A stretch of DNA of 41,315 nt from a virus, in IMG/VR virus record IMGVR_UViG_3300009081_000006, positions 1 through 41,315 of that record; one strand, 5' to 3'. Within the stretch, counting starts at the first letter, position 1. Each line of letters starts with the position of its first letter. Below, piece by piece: positions 14,583 through 22,188 of this stretch. A model generated the notes under the pieces. That model saw nothing but the letters and a program-made list of their open reading frames with translations, made no database searches and was not told the DNA's origin. The translations under genes and the position numbers were made by a program.

Positions 14583-14620
14583 GCCGCCTACTGTAGCATG
14601 CCTACTCAAGGCGGTGTCAA
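14583..14620 (-). promoter_or_regulatory. Early promoter B (leaderless type)
   Basis: On the minus strand TTGACA (14620-14615), a 19-bp spacer and TACAGT (14595-14590) precede the ATG at 14582 by seven bases. Two AGTAGG copies, 14 bp apart, sit at the same positions as in promoters A and C. It would drive the three genes 14582-13913. A rightward operon begins at 14672, so this is a divergent control region. Confidence 0.8.
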
Positions 14621-14639
14621 GTCCGAGTAGGATGGTTGC

Positions 14640-14671
14640 AGCAGCCGACCTGGCCGGAGTAAGGTAACGGC
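14640..14671 (+). promoter_or_regulatory. Possible rightward early promoter
   Basis: TTGCAG near 14636, an 18-bp spacer and TAAGGT (about 14660-14665) precede the ATG at 14672 by six bases. This is similar in spacing to the leftward leaderless promoters, but the boxes are weaker. TAAGGT could also act as a ribosome binding site (AAGG). It lies back to back with promoter B and is the expected place for transcription of the replication module. Confidence 0.4.
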
Positions 14672-14935
14672 ATGCCAACGAAAACCAGGCTCATTGAGCG
14701 GGCGTACGCTGCCTGGCTCAAGTACCGCCCCGGGCACGGCCCACCACCGACGTTCAGCGCGAGTACCGTCGAGGTTTACGACGGTCGCACGTATGTGTTC
14801 CTGCGCCGTGGGGACACGATCGTGGCCGTCTATCGCTACGTACCCGCAACCGCGAATACACGCGACACGTTGAAGCCGCTCGAGCGGTACTGGCCGGGCC
14901 CGTACGGACGGCGCCGCGCCGCGACCGCGGCATGA
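14672..14935 (+). CDS. Small hypothetical protein, first gene of rightward module
   Basis: This 87-residue protein starts at ATG 14672. A basic helical start (TKTRLIERAYAAWLKYRPG) is followed by two beta strands (VEVYDGRTYVFLRRGDTIVAVYRYV) and a basic tail ending in YGRRRAATAA. It may be a small nucleic-acid-binding or regulatory protein, but no family is recognised. It overlaps the next gene by ATGA. Confidence 0.65.
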   Translation: MPTKTRLIERAYAAWLKYRPGHGPPPTFSASTVEVYDGRTYVFLRRGDTIVAVYRYVPATANTRDTLKPLERYWPGPYGRRRAATAA

Positions 14936-15288
14936 GCGATCGCGACACTCGCCGCCCATCGGAGGCGGAGAACAATGCGTGGTTTGCGTACCGCGCGATC
15001 GCGAAGAAACAGGGACGCGAAGCCGATGAAGTCGCGTTCCGTACCGGCTGGCGGCAGGGCTGCGGGTTCACCTTCGGGGCGACCAGCAAGCTGTCGCCGG
15101 CGATTGACGCATTCGTGGCGTGGATGGACTACGTGACGTCTTGGAGCGCGCCACTCCCACCACCCCCAGGAGAACAGGAGGTCGAAGATCCCGGTCCAGC
15201 GGGCAGTTACATGACGACGGCGCACATGGACGGCGCCGACACATTGGGCACAGTAGCTAGGAAGCCTACCCAGGCAGGAGCTCAGTAA
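14932..15288 (+). CDS. Hypothetical protein, replication module
   Basis: This 118-residue protein starts in an ATGA overlap. The first 60 residues are helical and basic (ENNAWFAYRAIAKKQGREAD), with one Cys in RQGCGFTFGA. A proline stretch (PLPPPPGEQEVEDPGP) links to a polar tail. It has no recognised domain. Its stop overlaps the next ATG by one base, so it is probably co-translated with the SSB-like protein. Confidence 0.6.
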   Translation: MSDRDTRRPSEAENNAWFAYRAIAKKQGREADEVAFRTGWRQGCGFTFGATSKLSPAIDAFVAWMDYVTSWSAPLPPPPGEQEVEDPGPAGSYMTTAHMDGADTLGTVARKPTQAGAQ

Positions 15289-15941
15289 TGCCAATCCGCA
15301 TGAACAAGCCGGGCGAGAGCTCGTTCGGCATCAACATCGAAGACACCTTCGACCCGAACGACGATCACACGGTCGAACTGGTCGACATGGACGAGTTCCA
15401 GGGTGTCAGCAAGATTGACGGCAAGCCGTACACCAGCATCGTCTGGAAGTTCGCCATCTACGACACCGACGGCATCGCGTTCACCAACCTGATCGACGGT
15501 GGCGTGTTCGAGACGTGGCAGTTCTCGAGCCTGAGCCTGAGCGAGAAGTCGCAGGGTCGGGCGTGGGCGGCGGCGCTGCTCGGCAAGCCGTCGCTGACCG
15601 ACGCTGAATGCGACGCGATCGCGGAGGCGTTCGACAGTGCGCTGGTCGGCAAGCAGGCGACGGCGTCCTGGAAGGTCGAGGACGTCAACGGCAACAAGCG
15701 GCTCAAGCTGGCGCTGCTGCGTCCGCTGCGCCGTCAACGTCCTGCTCCGCCGTCTACGGCACCGAAGCCGAAGCCTGCGCCGGAAGCGCCACCGGAATTC
15801 GTCACGCCGAATCCTCCGCCGCGGTCGATGCCGACGGCGAACGGCGCTCGAGAAACGGCAGCGGAGCGCCGTGCTCGGCTCCAGGCGGAGCTCGCGGCGA
15901 TGCCCGAGGACGACGCCGATGCCGAACCCTTCAACGACTGA
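15288..15941 (+). CDS. ssb: Putative single-stranded DNA-binding protein
   Basis: This 217-residue protein has a beta-rich N-terminal ~110 residues (DDHTVELVDMDEFQGVSKID, YTSIVWKFAIYDTDGI, ETWQFSSLSLS) that fit an OB-fold. A helix (DAIAEAFDSALVG) and strands ending KRLKLALLRPL follow. Residues 145-190 are a disordered Pro/Ala linker. The C-terminus is acidic and ends EDDADAEPFND, close to the acidic, Pro-Phe-containing tip of bacterial SSB proteins that recruits partner enzymes. Domain order, tail and position in the replication module support the call; no fold search was possible. It overlaps the methyltransferase gene by 23 bases. Confidence 0.6.
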   Translation: MPIRMNKPGESSFGINIEDTFDPNDDHTVELVDMDEFQGVSKIDGKPYTSIVWKFAIYDTDGIAFTNLIDGGVFETWQFSSLSLSEKSQGRAWAAALLGKPSLTDAECDAIAEAFDSALVGKQATASWKVEDVNGNKRLKLALLRPLRRQRPAPPSTAPKPKPAPEAPPEFVTPNPPPRSMPTANGARETAAERRARLQAELAAMPEDDADAEPFND

Positions 15942-16926
15942 GATCGTGCTGGCCGGGGAGACGGGAGTCTCCCTGGCTCAGCCAGACCAGCGTGTCCTGT
16001 ACCTGATCCAGGAGTTCGCGTCGGCGTGGAAACGCACGCTCGAGCTCTCGATCGACCTGGGCGAAGCCCTGATCGACCTGAAGGCTACGCTGCCGCACGG
16101 TCAGTTCGGTCCCTGGCTCGAGCAGCACGCGCCGTTCACCGAGCGGCACGCGCGTCGGTTCATGGATCTGTGGGCAAATCGGACATTAGTGTCCGAATTG
16201 CCGTCGGATACGGGCGTGACCGCAGCGATGCGGTGGGTTCAGGCGCAGCGTCGGACGCCGCGGCCTACGCCCGAGCATGAGCCCGATATAGACGGCGTCG
16301 ACGCAGAGGCCACCAGGGAGCCGCTGTTGCGGTTCTGGCTTCCTGGAGCCCCGACGCACGTCATCGTCAATCAGATGCTGCTGACGTTCTTCCCTGATGC
16401 CTCAACGGCGTTGGACGTGACTTATGGCTCCGGTAACTTCTGGAGTCAAACGACGCATCTCGCGGTCACCGGCCACGATCTGGACGAATACTGTGCGCCG
16501 GACGGTGTGATGGACTTCACCGATCTGAAGTACGACGACGCCAGCTTCGACGTGGTGCTGTTCGATCCGCCGCACATAGCCGACGGCGGAGACGACTCGG
16601 TGATGGCGACCAGGTTCAGCACGGTCGCGACGCAAACGGCGCTCGATGAGCTCATCCTGCAGGGCACGCGCGAGGCGTGGCGGGTGTGCGACAAGGGCAT
16701 CATCGTCAAGGTGACGAACCACGTCCACGGTCGGCTCTTTCAGAACGAGGTCGACCTGGTAGCGGAGGCGCTCGGCTGGAACCAGCCGCTGTACGACCAG
16801 GTGCATCAGGTCCGCGACCATGCGTTCATCGATCCGTCCTGGGGCGAGCAGATGAGCGCGTACAACAACGGCTCGACGTTCCTGGTCTACCGTAAGGGAT
16901 CGCAGATCCACGGCAGGAGGGGCTGA
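15919..16926 (+). CDS. DNA methyltransferase with DUF3102-like N-terminal domain
   Basis: I start at ATG 15919 (GAGGA upstream), giving 335 residues; the open frame to 15637 lies in the SSB-like gene. Residues 40-85 (ALIDLKATLPHGQFGPWLEQ, then HAPFTERHARRFMDL) match the DUF3102 helical module that often precedes phage adenine methyltransferases. The catalytic part has SAM motif I (LDVTYGSGNFW, residues 165-175) and motif IV DPPH (216-219). DPPH, rather than DPPY or NPPY, is a known variant in phage amino-methyltransferases. It probably methylates adenine or cytosine amino groups and may protect the genome from restriction. No partner restriction enzyme is present. Confidence 0.8.
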   Translation: MPNPSTTEIVLAGETGVSLAQPDQRVLYLIQEFASAWKRTLELSIDLGEALIDLKATLPHGQFGPWLEQHAPFTERHARRFMDLWANRTLVSELPSDTGVTAAMRWVQAQRRTPRPTPEHEPDIDGVDAEATREPLLRFWLPGAPTHVIVNQMLLTFFPDASTALDVTYGSGNFWSQTTHLAVTGHDLDEYCAPDGVMDFTDLKYDDASFDVVLFDPPHIADGGDDSVMATRFSTVATQTALDELILQGTREAWRVCDKGIIVKVTNHVHGRLFQNEVDLVAEALGWNQPLYDQVHQVRDHAFIDPSWGEQMSAYNNGSTFLVYRKGSQIHGRRG

Positions 16927-17120
16927 TGATCACGGACGTACAGGTGTCGCGTGCGCTGGAGCGCATGCCGATCGAGATGATGGCGCTGTTCGAGACGATG
17001 CCGGAGGACTTCCAGAGGGCGTACCTGGCGTATTGGGAAGGACGACCTGATCCGCACGGCGCGCATCGTGACACGCTGCCCGCCTTTGTGGCTGGTGTGT
17101 TCACCGGACTGCGTCGCTGA
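16926..17120 (+). CDS. Small hypothetical protein (64 aa)
   Basis: ATG 16926 overlaps the methyltransferase stop (TGATG), and the stop overlaps the next ATG by one base. The product is mostly helical (VSRALERMPIEMMALFETMP, EDFQRAYLAYWEGRP). It has no recognised family. Its tight coupling to methyltransferase and Rpf-like genes is the only clue to expression. Confidence 0.6.
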   Translation: MITDVQVSRALERMPIEMMALFETMPEDFQRAYLAYWEGRPDPHGAHRDTLPAFVAGVFTGLRR

Positions 17121-17605
17121 TGGCGATCGTGCTGGTTGCGGTTATGGCGCTAGCGCAGGTGATCTCAGACGGAGCGGAGTCGTATGAGTGGGCGCCGCCG
17201 GCGCTGCCGATTCCGGAAGAAACGGTCACGCTGGCCGACGAGGTTGGGTTGGATGCCGTTCAGCTACACGGTGCCGTAATGACCACCAGGAGCACGCCAC
17301 GCACGTACCTGGAGCATGAAGGGCTCCTGAAGCCTCCACTGCGGGCGATAGCTCCTGCGGGGCCGTCCTGGGGGCTGTGGGATCGATTGGCCCAATGCGA
17401 GAGCGGCGGCAATTGGGCGTCGAACAGCAACCCGCGCTACAAGGGCGGATTGCAGTTCGATGCGCCGACCTGGCGCAGCTACGGCGGGCTGCAGTACGCG
17501 CCGAGCGCACATCTGGCGACGAAGGCCGAGCAGATCGCCGTCGCAGAGCGACTCCGCGCCGCACGCGGACTGCAGCCGTGGCCGGTGTGCGGTCGGCGTG
17601 TTTGA
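17120..17605 (+). CDS. Secreted Rpf-like (resuscitation-promoting factor) muralytic protein
   Basis: This 161-residue protein begins with a hydrophobic signal or anchor (AIVLVAVMALAQVISDGAES), followed by a linker. Residues 85-159 match the Rpf transglycosylase/lysozyme-like domain. It has WDRLAQCESGGNW with the catalytic Glu (E94) and the first conserved Cys (C93), YKGGLQFDAPTWRSYGG, EQIAVAERLRAARG, and the closing PWPVCG with the second Cys (C157). Rpf enzymes cut peptidoglycan and are best known from Actinobacteria. That it lies among replication genes and not with the endolysin suggests use early in infection or a host-state effect rather than lysis. Those roles are inferred. Confidence 0.85.
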   Translation: MAIVLVAVMALAQVISDGAESYEWAPPALPIPEETVTLADEVGLDAVQLHGAVMTTRSTPRTYLEHEGLLKPPLRAIAPAGPSWGLWDRLAQCESGGNWASNSNPRYKGGLQFDAPTWRSYGGLQYAPSAHLATKAEQIAVAERLRAARGLQPWPVCGRRV

Positions 17606-17765
17606 ACCGGGACCGGTTATCTACATCGAGATTCCGTTGTTCGAGTTTGAGCGTCTGCACGCTGAGATCCGCGAATTGACGTCCCTGGTGCATCGCTTCG
17701 CAGAAGAGAACGCTCGCCTGCGCGCGGAGAACGAACGGCTCAGCCGTGCGCTCAGTCACTCGTAA
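17598..17765 (+). CDS. Small leucine-zipper-like protein (55 aa)
   Basis: GTG 17598 lies inside the end of the Rpf gene (eight-base overlap) and gives 55 residues. The N-terminus is FEPGPVIYIEIPLFEFERL, then a continuous amphipathic helix with heptad Leu (RELTSLVHRFAEENARLRAE, NERLSRALSHS). It is a likely coiled-coil dimer. Overlap with both neighbours (the next GTG is at 17746) supports translation. No family is recognised. Confidence 0.6.
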   Translation: MFEPGPVIYIEIPLFEFERLHAEIRELTSLVHRFAEENARLRAENERLSRALSHS

Positions 17766-18150
17766 CGGGGCGCGCTCCGCGCCGCGGCGTGGTCCGCCGG
17801 CGACGATCAAGCTCGGCGTATCCGAGACGCAGTTCCAGGAGCGCGTCAAGAAGCTGGCGCGCATGTACGGCTGGTGCGGCTGGCACGTTAGTTTCTCGCA
17901 CGGTGCCGTGACCGGCGCGCATACGCTCGGCCTGGGCGACGACCACTACGACTCGAACGGCATGCCGGACTGGATCTTCTGGAAGCCCGGCAGGCACGTT
18001 CTGTTCCGGGAGCTCAAGGCCAAAGGCAAGTATCTGAGTGTCGACCAGCGTCGGTGTCACGCGTCGTTGCGAGCCGCCGGTTGTGACGTGGACGTGTGGC
18101 GACCAGGTGACGAAGACAAGGTGATCGCGACCTTCAGCGGTGTAACGTAG
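17746..18150 (+). CDS. VRR-NUC nuclease (PD-(D/E)XK family)
   Basis: This 134-residue protein starts at GTG 17746. After a basic tail, residues 25-130 are a VRR-NUC domain: SETQFQERVKKLARMYGWCG helix, GMPDWIFW with catalytic Asp (D75), LFRELKAKGKYL with Glu and Lys (E89, K91), and DQRRCHASLRAAGCDVDVWRPGD. All three catalytic residues are present. Stand-alone phage VRR-NUC proteins are thought to cut branched DNA as Holliday-junction resolvases. It is the last gene before a terminator, next to the polymerase. Confidence 0.85.
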   Translation: MRSVTRNGARSAPRRGPPATIKLGVSETQFQERVKKLARMYGWCGWHVSFSHGAVTGAHTLGLGDDHYDSNGMPDWIFWKPGRHVLFRELKAKGKYLSVDQRRCHASLRAAGCDVDVWRPGDEDKVIATFSGVT

Positions 18151-18166
18151 CCGCAACAAAACGAGA

Positions 18167-18206
18167 AACGCCGCCCCTGTTTCTTGACCAACCAGGGCGG
18201 CGTTTT
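18167..18206 (+). terminator. Rho-independent terminator after VRR-NUC gene
   Basis: AACGCCGCCC (18167-18176) and GGGCGGCGTT (18195-18204) form a perfect 10-bp stem with an 18-base loop, followed by TTTC. It lies between the VRR-NUC stop (18150) and the polymerase start (18241). A second small hairpin (GCCCC-GAG-GGGC, around 18222-18232) sits just before the polymerase ATG and may cover its ribosome binding site. Confidence 0.8.
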
Positions 18207-18240
18207 CGGAAAGGACTCTGGCCCCGAGGGGCTTAGTCAC

Positions 18241-21200
18241 ATGAATACTACTACGACCGTTGTGGTGTCGTTCTTCCGTAACGAGACGGACGTTCGGCCC
18301 CAACCGCAAACGTTCACAATCGAAGAGCTTTTCGAGCTCCTGACGAAGCATCAGCCGCGGACGCATAAACGCCGCGGCATGTTGTGGTCGCCGTTCCTGT
18401 TCAACGGTGCGCGCAAGGGCGAGAACCTGATTGAGAGCACGCTGCTCGCCTTCGACATCGATGACGGCACGTCACCCGAGCAGGTGGAGGAATGGCTCGA
18501 GGGACGCAGCTACTTCCTGGCGTCGACGCACTCGAGCACGCCCGAGCACTGGAAGCTGCGCGTCGGGCTGGTCCTGACCGAGCCGATCCCCGCGGCGGAC
18601 TTCGCGAGCGTGTGGCATTCCGCGGTCGCGGAGCTCCTGCACGGCCACGTCGATCCGTCGACGCACGATCTGGCGCGCATGTTCTACCTGCCGACGGCGC
18701 CACCAGGCGCGGAGCCATACGCCGAGATCGCCTGGGGCGAGCCGCTGGACTGGCGATCGTTGCCACGGTGGGAGCCGCCCGAGCGACCAGCGTTGCCCGA
18801 CCTGGACGGCATCGAGGGGCTGGACGCTGGTGTCGAGCGTCGACGGGCGAAGCCGATGCTTCAGAAGTGGTGCCTGGACGTAGCGAACGCGACCCCAGGC
18901 GAGCGGCATGAAGCGATCCTGAGGCTCGGACGGGCCGCGGGCGGGCTGGTCGGGTCAGGCGCGCTGGCGTACGAAGAGGCGTATGCCGAGTTCCTGGACG
19001 CTGCGGAGGCGTGCGGCGAGGTCGCTGACCACGGTCTGCGGGACGTCGACCGCGCGATCCGTGGCGCGCTGCAATACGGCATGGACGAACCCTGGACGCC
19101 GGCACAGTTGGGTGACAGCGACGACTGGCTGACGGCGCCGAAAATCAAGCTCACCGGATCATCTGTTCCTGTTCCGCCTATGGGGATGGGAACAGGGAAC
19201 AGATCGAGTGCTCGAGGGCAACCCCCGGAGGGGGTTGGAATTTTGGACCCCATCAAGTGGCGTTCCCACCGTCAGACCGTGGATCTGCTGCCGCCCGACA
19301 TCGACTGGTTCATCGACGGCATCCTGGGCCGCGGGCTGATCACCGAGCTCGTCGCCAAGGTGAAGATGGGTAAGACGACCTTCATGCTGCAGGGCATCCG
19401 CGCCGGTATCGCCGGCGATGACGAATACTGCGGTCGCGCGGTACATGGCCCGCTGCGCGCGGCGTACGTCACCGAAGAGGGCTGGCAGACCTTCCAGATC
19501 GCGATGATGCGTTACGGGCTGAACGACCTGGTCGACAACGACGCGTTCTTCACGGTCTTCGATTTCGAGACGGAAGACGTCGACGCTAAGAAGCCGAACC
19601 TGCCGTTCGTCATCGACTCGCTGATCCGCCACGCAACCGAAGACAATGTCGACGTCGTCATCCTGGACACGCTGAGCATCATCGCCAGCCTGGACGAGGA
19701 AGACCACTCGGGGCGGGCCGCGGGCGTCATGGCGGAGGTACGGCGTCTGTCGACCGCAGGCTTCGCCGTCGGCATCCTGCGCCACAGTCGAAAGAGCGGC
19801 GGCGACGTGGGTGACGCTGGTCGCGGCTCGTCCGCGATCTCTGGCTACTGCGACATCCTGCTGCAGATCGAGCCGTTCAAGGGTGACGAGGACGCGACCA
19901 GCGCGCGGGTGATGCGGACCAAGTCACGGCTCGGCGTGTACGAGCCGCTGATGCTCGAGTTCGACAAGGCGACCGAGCGGTATTCGAGCAACGGCGCGGT
20001 CCAGTCCAGCCAGGAGCGGCTCGAAGCCGCGGTAATGAAGGCGCTGGCCGACCTGAACGCGACCAGTGAAGAGCAGGGCAAGACGTCGCTGGAGGTCACG
20101 GCGAAGAGCGGCAAGCGCAAGCAGGCGGTGACCGACATGCTCAAGACGCTGGTTGCCGAAGGCAAGGTGGCGTCGGCGTTCCGCGGCAGAACGGTTATCT
20201 ATTGGCTCAAGCTGGTCATTCACCTGACGCATGAGGCGGCGGAAGAATCTGTTCCCGGAACTGCGGAACAGCCGGAACAGGTTGTACAGGAGCCGCCGCG
20301 AAACCCCCTTACGGGGGTTTCGGTTGAAACGCTATCTGTTCCCGAAAATCTTCTCCCGGAGGGAGAGAAACGGGAACAGATAACCAAGCGAAAGGCGCCG
20401 ACGGCGGAGGCGATCGCCAAAGCCGCGGAAAAGAAGGCGGCGCTGGAGCTCGCGCGGCTCGAGGCGGCAGACGCCGCGGCGCCGACGCTGGAGTACCTGA
20501 CGGTGCTGACCGACCAGGATCTCGTCGCGGCGATCGCGCGGCTCAACACGGTCGCATGCGCGCTGGACACAGAGACGACGGGCTTGAACGCGAAGCGCGA
20601 CAAGTTGCGGACGATCAACCTGTCCGACGGGCAGACGCATGTCGTCATCGACGCCTGGGGCATCACCGACTGGACGCTGCTGCAGTCCTACCTGGACCAG
20701 GTCGGCACGGTCAGCATGCACACGTACCTGTTCGACCTGGCGTTCCTGGATGTGATCGGCATCAGGGTTAATCCCGACAAGGTGTATGACGTCCGCACCG
20801 CGGCAATGGTCCTGGAGTCGAAGGAAGACTGGACGGATTACCGTCTGCAGGGCATCGCCAAGCGTCACCTGGCCGAGCACGTCTCGAAGGCCGAGCAGAA
20901 GCGGGGGTGGGACGCGCCGGTGTTGCGCCACGCCAAGCTGGCGTACGCCGCGGAGGACGCGCGGGTGACGCATGCCGCGGCGATCGCCGTCGCATCCAAG
21001 CTCCAGCAGGACGCCGACGTCGACGGGCTGTGGACGTGCCTGGCGCTCGAGCGTGACGTCCAGGCAGCGACCTGGTGGCTTGCCTCCGCGGGAGCGCCCG
21101 CCGATCGCGACGTCATGCGCGAAGCCGTGGCGGAACAGGAGGCGAAGCTGGCCGAGCATCTCGAGATTCTGAATGCGACCGCTGGCGAAGCCACCGTCAA

Positions 21201-22188
21201 CTGGCGCAGTCCGAAGCAGGTGCTGCCTATCCTGATCGAGCGTGGTCTGGATGTTGAGTCGACCAGTGAAGGGGCGCTGATGGATACGGTGATGGGCACG
21301 GAGGCGCCGATCCCGCTGGTCAGTGCGCTGCTGAGTTACCGTTCGGCCAGCGCGTGCCTGGGCCTGCTACGCAGAGCGCAGAGCAGCATCCAGGACGATG
21401 GGCGGATCTATGCGTCGTTCAATCCGATCGGCGCGCAGACGGGCAGGACGTCCTGCTCCGACCCGAACCTGCAGAACCTGCCGCACGATACCCGAGCTCG
21501 CGAGGCGATCCGCCCGCCGACGGGACGCGTCTTCGTCCGTGCCGACTACTCGCAACTGCAGCTTGTCATCGCGGCCTGGATCGCGCAGGACGCCGAGATG
21601 CTGAAGGTGCTCAACGACCCGCACGGCGACGTCCACCAGCGCACCGCGGAAGCGGTCGGCTGCACCAGGCAGCAGGCGAAGGCGGTCAATTTCGGGTTCC
21701 TGTTCGGCGCCGGCTCGGAGACGTTCCAGCGTGAGCAGCGGAAGAACGGCGTGTACCTGACCGAGCAGCAGGCGTGGCGGTATCGCGAGACGTTCATGCG
21801 GACGTACCGCGGCATCCGCTCCTGGCACAAGTCGCTGAGTGATTGGGGCACGGAGGAAGTGATCTACGATCCGTCGGGCTCTGGACGTCGCCGTGCGGCA
21901 GTCTTCAGCAAGAACGTCAAGGCCAACACGCCCGTCCAGATGGTCGAAGCGCACGGTTTCAAGCGTGCCCTGCAGGTGCTCTACAATAGCCGACATGAAG
22001 CACCGTCGGCGCGGCTCGTCATGATGGTTCACGATGAGCTCATCGCTGAGTGCGATGCCGACGACGTGGAGCGGACGCAGAAGTGGCTGTGCAAGGGCAT
22101 GCTCGAGCCGATGCAGGCGCTGCTGCCAGGCGTCACCGTCCGTGTCGACGTCAAGGTGACCAGGAGCTACGCCGACAGTGACAAGTAA
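18241..22188 (+). CDS. Primase/ATPase/3'-5' exonuclease/family A DNA polymerase fusion
   Basis: This single open frame of 1,315 residues combines the core of a replisome. Residues 1-185 look like an archaeo-eukaryotic-type primase: F71-D-I-D-D, STHSS (95-99), and R146 in DLARMFYLP. Residues 345-560 are a RecA-like ATPase of the AAA_25/RepA kind, with Walker A AKVKMGKTT (372-380) and Walker B VVILD (D476). Residues 590-660 are a winged-helix-like tail. Residues 750-930 are a DEDDy exonuclease with D776 and E778, D832, Y902 and D906. Residues 1000-1315 are the family A polymerase: TGRTSCSDPNLQNLP (1067-1081), motif A D1102-YSQLQLV, motif B R1143/K1147/F1151 and motif C H1264-DE. I use ATG 18241. 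The linkers at 300-345 and 660-720 have atypical codons and repeats. Motif A has Gln where Glu is usual. Confidence 0.88.
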   Translation: MNTTTTVVVSFFRNETDVRPQPQTFTIEELFELLTKHQPRTHKRRGMLWSPFLFNGARKGENLIESTLLAFDIDDGTSPEQVEEWLEGRSYFLASTHSSTPEHWKLRVGLVLTEPIPAADFASVWHSAVAELLHGHVDPSTHDLARMFYLPTAPPGAEPYAEIAWGEPLDWRSLPRWEPPERPALPDLDGIEGLDAGVERRRAKPMLQKWCLDVANATPGERHEAILRLGRAAGGLVGSGALAYEEAYAEFLDAAEACGEVADHGLRDVDRAIRGALQYGMDEPWTPAQLGDSDDWLTAPKIKLTGSSVPVPPMGMGTGNRSSARGQPPEGVGILDPIKWRSHRQTVDLLPPDIDWFIDGILGRGLITELVAKVKMGKTTFMLQGIRAGIAGDDEYCGRAVHGPLRAAYVTEEGWQTFQIAMMRYGLNDLVDNDAFFTVFDFETEDVDAKKPNLPFVIDSLIRHATEDNVDVVILDTLSIIASLDEEDHSGRAAGVMAEVRRLSTAGFAVGILRHSRKSGGDVGDAGRGSSAISGYCDILLQIEPFKGDEDATSARVMRTKSRLGVYEPLMLEFDKATERYSSNGAVQSSQERLEAAVMKALADLNATSEEQGKTSLEVTAKSGKRKQAVTDMLKTLVAEGKVASAFRGRTVIYWLKLVIHLTHEAAEESVPGTAEQPEQVVQEPPRNPLTGVSVETLSVPENLLPEGEKREQITKRKAPTAEAIAKAAEKKAALELARLEAADAAAPTLEYLTVLTDQDLVAAIARLNTVACALDTETTGLNAKRDKLRTINLSDGQTHVVIDAWGITDWTLLQSYLDQVGTVSMHTYLFDLAFLDVIGIRVNPDKVYDVRTAAMVLESKEDWTDYRLQGIAKRHLAEHVSKAEQKRGWDAPVLRHAKLAYAAEDARVTHAAAIAVASKLQQDADVDGLWTCLALERDVQAATWWLASAGAPADRDVMREAVAEQEAKLAEHLEILNATAGEATVNWRSPKQVLPILIERGLDVESTSEGALMDTVMGTEAPIPLVSALLSYRSASACLGLLRRAQSSIQDDGRIYASFNPIGAQTGRTSCSDPNLQNLPHDTRAREAIRPPTGRVFVRADYSQLQLVIAAWIAQDAEMLKVLNDPHGDVHQRTAEAVGCTRQQAKAVNFGFLFGAGSETFQREQRKNGVYLTEQQAWRYRETFMRTYRGIRSWHKSLSDWGTEEVIYDPSGSGRRRAAVFSKNVKANTPVQMVEAHGFKRALQVLYNSRHEAPSARLVMMVHDELIAECDADDVERTQKWLCKGMLEPMQALLPGVTVRVDVKVTRSYADSDK
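19161..19237. repeat. Inverted repeats in linker 1 of the polymerase gene
   Basis: ATCTGTTCCTGTTCC (19161-19175) pairs with an inverted copy at 19188-19204 that has one extra G. This gives four copies of CTGTTCC/GGAACAG. It is followed by a perfect hairpin, CAACCCCC-GGA-GGGGGTTG (19219-19237), and AATTTTGG. The segment is in frame and lies between the primase-like and ATPase domains. Its codons (GTT, CCT, AGA, AGT, ATT) differ from those of the flanks. Confidence 0.85.
20247..20382. repeat. Inverted repeats in linker 2 of the polymerase gene
   Basis: Five copies of CTGTTCC/GGAACAG lie at 20249, 20265, 20274, 20336 and 20373. The outer pair TATCTGTTCCCG (20333-20344) and CGGGAACAGATA (20371-20382) is a perfect 12-bp inverted repeat that encloses a TCTCCC-GGA-GGGAGA hairpin. 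A 10-bp hairpin with loop TTAC (20299-20322) lies in the same block. All of it is in frame, between the ATPase/winged-helix part and the exonuclease. Confidence 0.85.

Noticed and set aside
15239-15287. CAGTAG...CCTACC block before the SSB-like gene
   Set aside because: It resembles the AGTAGG promoter repeats but lacks TTGACA and the 14-bp spacing, and it lies inside a coding gene.
21961-22000. TACAAT seven bases before an ATG inside the polymerase gene
   Set aside because: The ATG opens only ten codons before a stop, and there is no good -35; chance match to the early promoter pattern.
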